DNA of 35,532 bases from Treponema sp. (lineage in GTDB: Bacteria > Spirochaetota > Spirochaetia > Treponematales > Breznakiellaceae): NCBI GenBank assembly GCA_031258265.1, contig JAIRNB010000174.1:1-35532 (forward strand), read 5' to 3'. Made by a program: the position numbers and the translations under genes. This document shows, piece by piece, positions 29,355 through 35,532 of the stretch (position 1 is the stretch's first letter; each line of letters opens with the position of its first letter). The notes under the pieces were generated by a model. The model searched no databases and was not told the DNA's origin. It saw only the letters and a list, made by a program, of their open reading frames with translations.

Positions 29355-30817
29355 CGCTGAGCATTGACCGGAACGGCCGGCCCCCGGAGAAAACCTGTTC
29401 TCCGGTACTTATGGGCTTTGACCGTCTCGGCGCCGCCGTCCGGGGCCGTTTTCTCGGGCGGAATTCCGGAGAGGGTTTTAGCTCGGTGTGTATCGATTCC
29501 CGGACGGTAAAACCCGGAGCCCTTTTTGTGGCCCTGGAGGGGAATGTCCAGGACGGGCATCTTTACGTGGAGTCCGCGTTTAAGGCCGGGGCCGTCTGCG
29601 CCCTGGTGGAAGCCTCGCGGCTGAAGCCCCTGGACTTGGAGGAGAAGGCCAAAGAACTCGGCGGCCTTCTTATCGTGGTGGAAAACAGCCTCCGGGCCTT
29701 GCAGGATGCCGCCGCCGCTTATTTGGACGGTTTTCCCGCTTTGCTGCGCGTTGGCATTTCCGGCTCATCGGGGAAAACCACCACCAAGGAGATCGCCGCG
29801 GCGATTTCCCGCAGGGAACTGCCCACCGTGATGAACCCCGTGAATCTGAATTCGGAAAGCGGCCTTCCCCTGGCGGTCTTCGAGGTCCGGGATTTTCACC
29901 GGGTGGGGATATTTGAACTTGGGATGAACCGGCCGGGGGAAATCGCCGAACTTGCCAGGGTCCTGCGTCCCCATATCGCCCTTATTACCAATGTGGGGCT
30001 TTCCCATATCGGAATGATAGGCAGCCGCCGGGGGATTGCCCTGGAAAAAAAGCAGATCTTCTCCTGTTTTGGGGAAGACTGTATTGCCCTGATTCCCGCC
30101 GCCGGTGAATTCAGCGGATTCCTGGCCGAGGGTTTGAAGGGAATTACGCGCTTTTACGGGCCCCAAAGCTTTGAAGAACTGGGGCCGGTCCGGGACCTGG
30201 GGCTTTCCGGGAGCGAGATTACCTGGGCGGGGGAAAAGGTTCTCTTTGCCCTGCCGGGAAAGCATAACCTGGAGGACGCCGTTGCGGCGATTGCCATAGC
30301 CCGGGAACTGGGAATCGGTAACCGGGCTATCAGGGAGGGGCTGGAATCGGTACGGCCCCTCTTTGGGCGCAGCGAAATTCTGGAAGGGGATATAACCGTA
30401 ATCCAGGATTGTTACAATGCGAATCCTGAGTCCACCGCGGCGGCCATTAGTTTTTGTGACTCCCTGGAATATCCCGGACGGAAGGTCTATGTCCTGGGGT
30501 CCATGCTGGAGCTGGGGAACGATTCAGAGGCGGCCCACCGGGAACTGGGTTCCATCCTGAGCCGCTGCGCCGCGGATATGTTGTTCCTCTACGGTAAAGA
30601 AATGGAAGGGGCCGCGGCGGAACTGGAGAAGGCGGAGGCCGGGTACTTTCATACCAATAACATAGCAGAGCTTGCCTCTTCCCTGGAGGATTATGTTGAA
30701 CCGGGGGATCTGGTACTGCTCAAAGGGTCCCGGGGCTGCGCCTTGGAACGGCTTAGTCCGGTATTCAGCGGTAAAGGTAAACCGGTATTCAGCGGTATGG
30801 AGGGGAAATGTTCTTAG
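29351..30817 (+). CDS. murF: UDP-N-acetylmuramoyl-tripeptide-D-alanyl-D-alanine ligase
   Basis: A 488-residue cytoplasmic Mur ligase that attaches D-Ala-D-Ala to the UDP-MurNAc tripeptide. It shows the N-terminal UDP-binding domain (CIDSRTVKPGALFVALEG), the ATP loop GSSGKTTTKE at about 138-147, ELGMNRPGEIAELARVLRPHIALITNVG, the KKQIF lysine region, and the C-terminal domain with VIQDCYNANPESTAAAI and KGSRGCALE. I take TTG 29351 as start, with GGGGAAG upstream and overlap with ftsL; ATG 29411 is possible. The last ~15 residues contain a 24-base tandem duplication (VFSGKGKP then VFSG). It overlaps mraY by 10 bases. Confidence 0.95.
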   Translation: MTLSIDRNGRPPEKTCSPVLMGFDRLGAAVRGRFLGRNSGEGFSSVCIDSRTVKPGALFVALEGNVQDGHLYVESAFKAGAVCALVEASRLKPLDLEEKAKELGGLLIVVENSLRALQDAAAAYLDGFPALLRVGISGSSGKTTTKEIAAAISRRELPTVMNPVNLNSESGLPLAVFEVRDFHRVGIFELGMNRPGEIAELARVLRPHIALITNVGLSHIGMIGSRRGIALEKKQIFSCFGEDCIALIPAAGEFSGFLAEGLKGITRFYGPQSFEELGPVRDLGLSGSEITWAGEKVLFALPGKHNLEDAVAAIAIARELGIGNRAIREGLESVRPLFGRSEILEGDITVIQDCYNANPESTAAAISFCDSLEYPGRKVYVLGSMLELGNDSEAAHRELGSILSRCAADMLFLYGKEMEGAAAELEKAEAGYFHTNNIAELASSLEDYVEPGDLVLLKGSRGCALERLSPVFSGKGKPVFSGMEGKCS

Positions 30818-31887
30818 AGTTTGTATACCCCCTGACCAAATATCAAACCGCCTTCAATGTTTTCATGTATCTGACCTTCCGGGGGGCCTATGCCGCCCTT
30901 ACAACCCTGCTTATCGCCTATGTCTGCGGTCCTAAGATCATTGAAGCCCTGCGGAAACTCAAGGTAGGGCAGGCGGTAAGGACCGACGGCCCGGCGACCC
31001 ACCTGGCAAAAACGGGGACTCCCACCATGGGGGGGATAATGATCATCCTCTCTATCCTGGTTTCCATGCTGTTCTGGCAGGATCTGCATAATAAAAAAGT
31101 TACCCTGGCGATTATCAGCCTTACCGCCTTTGGGTTTATTGGTTTTCTGGATGATTACCTGAAGGTGACCCGCCATAATTCCGGGGGGCTTCCGGCCTGG
31201 GCCAAGCTTACGGGGCAGTTTGTCGTGGCTACCGGGGTGGTATTGTATTTGTACTTTAACGGAGGAGAGGAGATAACGTATCTTTACCTGCCGTTTTTTA
31301 AGAAGCATATCGTTGATATGGGGGTCCTCTGGATACCCTTTGGGATTCTCCTGGTGGTGGGGGAGAGCAACGCGGTGAATTTCTCCGACGGCCTGGACGG
31401 GCTTTTGGCGGGATTACTGATCCTGGTGTTCATTGCCCTGTCTATTCTCTGTTACCTTAGCGGCAGATCGGATTATTCCGCCTACCTGGGGATACCTTAC
31501 ATCAAGGGCGGCGGGGAACTTACCGTGTTCTGCCTGGCGGCGGTGGGGGCCTGCATAGGCTTTCTATGGTATAACGCCTATCCGGCTGAGCTCTTCATGG
31601 GAGATGTGGGGAGTCTTTCCCTGGGGGGAGTGGTGGCCGTCATCTCCCTGATGATAAAAAAGGAGATTCTGGTTCTTATTATCGGCGGCGTGTTTGTACT
31701 GGAAATTGCCTCCGTGGTGATTCAGGTGCTTTCCTTCAAATTACGGAAAAAAAGGGTGTTCCGCATGGCCCCAATTCATCATGCCTTTGAATTGGCCGGC
31801 TGGGCGGAAAATAAAGTAGTAATCCGCTTCTGGATTTTGGGAGGGCTCTTTTCTATTATTGCCCTTTCAACTTTGAAGATTCAATAG
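30808..31887 (+). CDS. mraY: Phospho-N-acetylmuramoyl-pentapeptide-transferase
   Basis: A 359-residue inner-membrane enzyme of about ten helices that makes lipid I from UDP-MurNAc-pentapeptide and undecaprenyl phosphate. Signature segments are KTGTPTMGGIMI, the Asp pair in GFLDDYLKV, ESNAVNFSDGLDGLLAG, LFMGDVGSLSLGG and the His motif APIHHAFELAGW. Order, spacing and length fit the family. ATG 30808 lies within the end of murF, implying coupling. ftsW follows after 8 bases. Confidence 0.97.
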   Translation: MFLEFVYPLTKYQTAFNVFMYLTFRGAYAALTTLLIAYVCGPKIIEALRKLKVGQAVRTDGPATHLAKTGTPTMGGIMIILSILVSMLFWQDLHNKKVTLAIISLTAFGFIGFLDDYLKVTRHNSGGLPAWAKLTGQFVVATGVVLYLYFNGGEEITYLYLPFFKKHIVDMGVLWIPFGILLVVGESNAVNFSDGLDGLLAGLLILVFIALSILCYLSGRSDYSAYLGIPYIKGGGELTVFCLAAVGACIGFLWYNAYPAELFMGDVGSLSLGGVVAVISLMIKKEILVLIIGGVFVLEIASVVIQVLSFKLRKKRVFRMAPIHHAFELAGWAENKVVIRFWILGGLFSIIALSTLKIQ

Positions 31888-31895
31888 GAGGGCCG

Positions 31896-33074
31896 GTGTA
31901 CCACCAATTTGAAGCGGAAAGATCCCTCCGTCCCGCCGGGGTAAACTACCTTCTGGTAGCCAGCGTGTTTCTCCTTACGGGCATGGGGCTTGTTACCCTG
32001 TATTCTTCTTCCTATGCCTTTGCCAGCCGCTTTTATCGTAACGGCATGTATTTTATGATCGGCCAGCTAAGGGCGGGGGCTTTGGGAATAGTGCTTTTCT
32101 TTGTTTTTTCCCGGATAGATCTGGAGGTTTTGCGGAAACTGGTAAAACCCCTGGTTGTTTTCGCGGTTATTATCTGTATTCTTACTTTTATTCCCGGTAT
32201 CGGGGATACCAGAAACGGGGCAAGCCGGTGGATTAAACTGCCGGGGGGTATTACTTTTCAGCCTTCGGAACTGGTGAAATTTATACTTCCCCTGTACCTG
32301 GCCCATATTTTTGATAAAAAGCAGGAGAGACTCGACGAATTTTCCGCTGCGGTACTGCCGCCGGTCCTGGTTACCGCCCTCTTTTTTATTATTATTTATC
32401 TGCAAAATAATTTTTCTACCGCTGTATTTATCGCCGTCAACGCCCTGTTCATATTTTTTCTGGCGGGGGTTAAGCTGCGCTACTTCTTTTCCGCCATTAT
32501 CATGCTTCTGCCCCTGTCCAGCCTGCTTATTTTGACCAAGGAACACCGGCTGCGCCGCCTTATCAGCTTTGTTAAACCGGAATGGGAACCCCAGGGCGCC
32601 GGTTACCAGGTTGGTTCCAGCATCAGAACTATTGCCCTGGGAGGTTTTTGGGGGAAGGGTCTGGGACAGGGGACCAGGAAAATAGCCAGTATCCCCGAAG
32701 TACATTCGGATTTTATTTTTTCTTCTTTTGCGGAGGAGTCCGGTTTTTTGGGGGTTGTCCTGATTTTTGCGCTTTTTGGTATCTTTGCCTTTCTTTGCCT
32801 CCGGGGCGCCGCGCGAACATCCCTGTACCGCAAACTCCTGGCCTACGGTCTTTTAACTATGATTCTCTCCCAGGCCATGTTGAATATTGCCGTGGTATCC
32901 GGCTCCCTTCCCACCACAGGGCTTCCGCTTCCCTTTTTTTCCGCCGGCGGATCGTCCTTGTCCGTTACCCTGCTTATGGCGGGCTTAATTGTGAATATTT
33001 GCCGGGAGGATACGAATTACCAGGCTCGGGATATTCCCCGTTTTGAGGTCCGGGAGGATGCTTATGTCAGGTGA
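31896..33074 (+). CDS. ftsW: Septal peptidoglycan glycosyltransferase FtsW (SEDS family)
   Basis: A 392-residue SEDS polymerase with about ten membrane helices that builds septal glycan together with FtsI. Family segments are LVTLYSSSYAFA, GASRWIKLPGGITFQPSELVKFILPLYLA, LQNNFSTAVFIAVNALFIFFLAG, EWEPQGAGYQVGSSIRTIALGGFWGKGLGQGTRK, HSDFIFSSFAEESGFLG and SGSLPTTGLPLPFFSAGGSS. The start is GTG 31896 with TAGGAGGG immediately before it. Placement between mraY and ftsQ favours FtsW over RodA. Its end overlaps ftsQ by 11 bases. Confidence 0.95.
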   Translation: MYHQFEAERSLRPAGVNYLLVASVFLLTGMGLVTLYSSSYAFASRFYRNGMYFMIGQLRAGALGIVLFFVFSRIDLEVLRKLVKPLVVFAVIICILTFIPGIGDTRNGASRWIKLPGGITFQPSELVKFILPLYLAHIFDKKQERLDEFSAAVLPPVLVTALFFIIIYLQNNFSTAVFIAVNALFIFFLAGVKLRYFFSAIIMLLPLSSLLILTKEHRLRRLISFVKPEWEPQGAGYQVGSSIRTIALGGFWGKGLGQGTRKIASIPEVHSDFIFSSFAEESGFLGVVLIFALFGIFAFLCLRGAARTSLYRKLLAYGLLTMILSQAMLNIAVVSGSLPTTGLPLPFFSAGGSSLSVTLLMAGLIVNICREDTNYQARDIPRFEVREDAYVR

Positions 33075-33960
33075 ATTTATTTATTCTCCGGCTTCCCCCG
33101 GGGAGAAGGATCTGGTCCCCAGGGATGATGTTTTTGAAGTTTCCGTTCAGGAGGGGACGGAATTTGAGACAGGGGAAAGGCAAAAGGCCGCCGGTCTTGA
33201 GAAGGGTATCAAGGTACTTATCATCGCCGCCGCCTCCGTGCTGGTTTTAGAGCTTCTCTGGATCTTTGCTATCAGCCCCTGTATGCCCCTTTCCCGCCTG
33301 GAGATAAGCGGCTTCTCCGGCCTGGGCCGGGAAGAAATACTGCGCCGGGCCGGCATCGGGGAGAGGGCTTCCTATATTTCAATCAATCCCCGGTCCGTGG
33401 AGAAGAACCTGGAGGCCATTAGGGAAGTGGAATCCGTCCGGGTTACCAAACGTTTTCCCAATTCGGTAACGATTCTAATGGTTCCCCGGACGGCGGTGGC
33501 CATGGCCTTTGACAAAATAGAAGGGAGGCGGACGCCCTTGTACTTTGACCGCCACGGCGTTCTTTTTAAGGCCGGGTCCTCCCCTGCAGAAGTCCAGGCC
33601 CCCGGGCATCTTGTCCTGCCGGTAATTTCCGGCCTGCCCCTGGGAGAGGACAGAGTCCTGCCGGCCATATACCTGCCCCTTTTTACCAGCCTGGAGAGAA
33701 TCCGCAGCGCGGAACCCCGGCTTTTACAGGTTATATCGGAAATTCGGGTGAACAGGAAACCCTTTGACGGCTTCGATTTGATACTCTACCCTGTTCACAG
33801 TCCTATACGGGTCCGGCTGGAACCCAACTTAAACGAAGAAACTCTTCGGTATGTGATGCTGATGCTTGATGTATTTGCGGAAAAGGAACAGGAAATCGAA
33901 GAAATCGATTTTCGGACCGAAACGGCTTCATATAAGTTAAAGGAGGCCTCCTCTGACTAA
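33064..33960 (+). CDS. ftsQ: Cell division protein FtsQ/DivIB
   Basis: A 298-residue bitopic membrane protein of the divisome. An N-terminal cytoplasmic part of about 43 residues is followed by a membrane helix (VLIIAAASVLVLELLWIFAIS), then the POTRA domain (PLSRLEISGFSGLGREEILRRAGIG, SISINPR-type segment, VESVRVTKRFPNSVTILMVPRTAVA) and the FtsQ beta domain (YFDRHGVLF onward). ATG 33064 is chosen because GGGAGG ends seven bases before it; ATG 33058 and TTG 33043 are poorer. It overlaps ftsW, and its last codons contain the ribosome site of ftsA. Confidence 0.9.
   Translation: MSGEFIYSPASPGEKDLVPRDDVFEVSVQEGTEFETGERQKAAGLEKGIKVLIIAAASVLVLELLWIFAISPCMPLSRLEISGFSGLGREEILRRAGIGERASYISINPRSVEKNLEAIREVESVRVTKRFPNSVTILMVPRTAVAMAFDKIEGRRTPLYFDRHGVLFKAGSSPAEVQAPGHLVLPVISGLPLGEDRVLPAIYLPLFTSLERIRSAEPRLLQVISEIRVNRKPFDGFDLILYPVHSPIRVRLEPNLNEETLRYVMLMLDVFAEKEQEIEEIDFRTETASYKLKEASSD
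33940..33952 (+). promoter_or_regulatory. Ribosome site of ftsA inside a 12-bp palindrome
   Basis: AGGAGGCCTCCT (33941-33952) is a perfect palindrome whose left half is the ribosome site AAGGAGG. It is six bases from an in-frame CTG at 33953 but 21 bases from the first ATG at 33968. Pairing of AGGA with TCCT would hide the site, suggesting control or a non-standard start. Confidence 0.5.
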
Positions 33961-33967
33961 CGAAAAT

Positions 33968-35209
33968 ATGGTTGTCGGCCTTGATATTGGTACGACGAAG
34001 GTTTGCGCGGTTATCGGTGAACGTAATGAAAAGGGAATTCTGGAAATCACCGGCCTGGGAATCTGTCCTTCCACGGGCATGAAGAAGGGAGTGGTGACGA
34101 ATATCGAAGCCACCCTTCGATCCGTTACCACCGCTATCGAGGCGGCGGAAATGATGTGCGGTCGGGAAGTACATGGCTGCTGGACCGGCATAGGGGGAAG
34201 CCATATTGACGGCATCAATTCCCGGGGAGTAGTAACGGTGTCGGGGAAAAACCGGGAAACCCGGGAAATAGGTCCCGCCGATCTAAGCCGGGTGCTTCAG
34301 ATAGCCCAGGAAGTGGTGATTCCCATGGACCGTCAGGTGCTGGAGGTTATTCCCCAAAGTTACATCGTGGATAACCAAAAGGGGATTCGTAATCCCCTGG
34401 ATATGCTGGGGGTCCGCCTTGAGGCGGAGGTGCATATTATTACCTGTTCAAGTACCGGAGCGCAAAACCTTATTAACTGCGTGAACCGCGCCGGTTTCCA
34501 CGCCCAGTTGATACTTCAATCCCTGGCCGCCGGCCGTTCCGTGCTTACCGAGGAAGAGAAGGACATGGGGGTAGCCCTGGTTGACCTGGGAGGGGGAACC
34601 ACGGAAATGCTGGTGTATTCCGAGGGGGCCCCCTATTCTACCACCAGTATTCCCGCGGGAACGGAACTGGTTACCAGGGATATATCAATTATCAAGGGCA
34701 TTTCTTTTGAAAATGCGGAGAAGATAAAGATCGCCGCCGGATGCTGCTGGGAGAGTCTTTTAGAGGGGGAGGATGTGATCATCCCCGGCATCGGGGGCCG
34801 TCCTACGATTCCCATACCCCGCAAGCATGTTCTGGAGATCATCCGGCCCCGGATGGAAGAGATCTACCGGATGGTGAAAGAAAAGCTGGACAAGCTGGCC
34901 CTGGCCCGTCCCCTGGGAGCGGGAATTGTTTTGACGGGGGGCGGGGCCATGCTTTCCGGGGCCGCGGAACTGGCTTCCTATATTTTTAAGATGCCCGTCC
35001 GGGTGGGGAATCCCCTGCCCCTGCCGGGACTTGCGGAGGAATACTGTAATCCGGTCTATGCCACCGCCATAGGGCTGGCCCTGGAGGGAAATGACCGGGA
35101 AACCGGGGGAGGGGATGAACGGGGAGGGGAAAAATCCGGTGGAGGAAAAGGAGGAGATTTTTTACGTATTGGAAAACTGGTGGACTGGCTTAAAAAAGAA
35201 TTTTTTTAG
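33968..35209 (+). CDS. ftsA: Cell division protein FtsA
   Basis: A 413-residue actin-fold ATPase that anchors FtsZ to the membrane. The phosphate 1 motif VVGLDIGTTKVCAVIGE, the FtsA-specific 1C region (ATLRSVTTAIEAAEMMCGREV), phosphate 2 GVALVDLGGGTTEML, and the adenosine motif GAGIVLTGGGAMLSG are all present. After a Gly-rich linker (about 380-397) the protein ends in an amphipathic helix (LRIGKLVDWLKKEFF), the membrane-targeting sequence. ATG 33968 is listed, but CTG 33953 with a perfectly spaced AAGGAGG would add MTNEN before MVVGLDIG. ftsZ follows after a 228-base leader. Confidence 0.96.
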   Translation: MVVGLDIGTTKVCAVIGERNEKGILEITGLGICPSTGMKKGVVTNIEATLRSVTTAIEAAEMMCGREVHGCWTGIGGSHIDGINSRGVVTVSGKNRETREIGPADLSRVLQIAQEVVIPMDRQVLEVIPQSYIVDNQKGIRNPLDMLGVRLEAEVHIITCSSTGAQNLINCVNRAGFHAQLILQSLAAGRSVLTEEEKDMGVALVDLGGGTTEMLVYSEGAPYSTTSIPAGTELVTRDISIIKGISFENAEKIKIAAGCCWESLLEGEDVIIPGIGGRPTIPIPRKHVLEIIRPRMEEIYRMVKEKLDKLALARPLGAGIVLTGGGAMLSGAAELASYIFKMPVRVGNPLPLPGLAEEYCNPVYATAIGLALEGNDRETGGGDERGGEKSGGGKGGDFLRIGKLVDWLKKEFF

Positions 35210-35437
35210 CCGGTCCGTATTTGGGAGGGGAACTGTGGAAAAGGGTAACGGTGTTTCTTACTGTCCGGCGGCGCTTCCGCCGGGGCGGGGAATATCGTTT
35301 ATAAGGGACGGCGGTTTTAGAAAGTTTTATGCGTGAAACTCGATAAACCGCGGAAGAACGAAGGCTGTTCGTAAAGCCTGCCCTGGTTTTGCAAACGGCT
35401 CAGCATTGAGGCGAAAAAAAGGTTTGGGAGGTCGAAG
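35210..35437 (+). promoter_or_regulatory. Structured ftsA-ftsZ intergenic leader
   Basis: The 228 bases hold a hairpin CCGGCGG/CCGCCGG (35265-35271 with 35277-35283), a second stem GCGGTTT (35311-35317) with AAACCGC (35345-35351) that encloses leader repeat copy 2, and GGGAGG (35426-35431) before ftsZ. No strong promoter was found, so ftsZ may be transcribed from upstream with its level set by these structures. Confidence 0.45.
35324..35351 (+). repeat. Hairpin/ATG leader repeat, copy 2 (before ftsZ)
   Basis: GTTTTATGCGTGAAACTC and the bases that follow match 6930-6957 upstream of atpB at most positions. ATG 35329 opens a five-codon frame (MRETR) ending TAA, parallel to MREAR in copy 1. Here no ribosome site precedes the ATG, which argues for a structural rather than a coding role. 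Confidence 0.5.
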
Positions 35438-35532
35438 ATGCACATTGTGGTTGATGATGAAGACAAGGCGGTGCCGGCGCTGATTAAGGTAATCGGTATA
35501 GGCGGGGCCGGTACCAACGCGGTGAACTGGAT
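35438..35532 (+). CDS. ftsZ: Cell division protein FtsZ (N-terminal part, cut by window end)
   Basis: The first 31 complete codons of the tubulin-like GTPase that forms the division ring. After a short acidic start (MHIVVDDEDKAVPALIK) the first glycine-rich nucleotide-binding segment VIGIGGAGTNAVNWM is visible. ATG 35438 follows GGGAGG (35426-35431). The gene ends the run of division genes, directly after ftsA, its usual position. The rest lies outside the window. Confidence 0.95.
   Translation, partial: MHIVVDDEDKAVPALIKVIGIGGAGTNAVNW

Overview
This window is a chromosomal segment of a spirochaete, most likely a Treponema or close relative with a GC-rich genome (well above 50% by eye). The reasons are a bacterial V-type ATPase operon with a DUF2764 gene between the E and A subunits, two adjacent FlaA flagellar sheath genes, a slimmed-down division cluster, and the order zinc-ribbon/rpsT/HU/lnt/.../rho/rpmE, which I associate with treponemes. 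The species assignment is inference.

Layout. 1-3300: an AT-rich gene tail at the left edge, a Gfo/Idh/MocA oxidoreductase, a reverse-strand J-domain protein and galM behind a structured leader. 3299-3691: an inverted, hairpin-rich repeat element (family A). 3770-11465: the V-ATPase operon atpE-DUF2764-atpA-atpB-atpD-atpI-atpK, with hairpins and a mini-ORF before atpB and a 69-bp tandem leader duplication before atpK; ispG follows. 12780-14436: a small outer-membrane barrel and an exported helical-repeat protein. 14436-15000: a second copy of repeat A followed by repeat B. 15023-21664: a long forward block with a 56-residue zinc ribbon, rpsT, HU, lnt, a response regulator, bactofilin, cinA/pncC, rho and rpmE. 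21671-23291: a reverse-strand pair (RlmK-like 23S rRNA methyltransferase and a lipoprotein). 23501-26067: an exported protein of unknown role and two FlaA genes behind a textbook sigma-70 promoter. 26110-27061: a reverse-strand pair, one member carrying a PD-(D/E)XK-like motif. 27143-27283: a second copy of repeat B. 27490-35532: mraZ-rsmH-ftsL-murF-mraY-ftsW-ftsQ-ftsA-ftsZ (ftsZ cut by the window edge).

How it fits together. Most genes are core housekeeping: ion-motive ATPase, isoprenoid synthesis, translation and termination factors, lipoprotein maturation, peptidoglycan precursor synthesis and septation, plus the periplasmic flagellum sheath. I see no prophage, CRISPR array, transposase, tRNA or rRNA. 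The least explained material is non-coding: two families of repeats (A and B) in which conserved spacers alternate with hairpins whose stems differ completely between copies; the duplicated hairpin leader of atpK; a hairpin/ATG repeat shared by the atpB and ftsZ leaders; and an attenuator-like leader before galM. Among proteins, the response regulator with a DHp-like tail lacking its histidine, the C-terminal J-domain protein and the nuclease-fold candidate merit attention.
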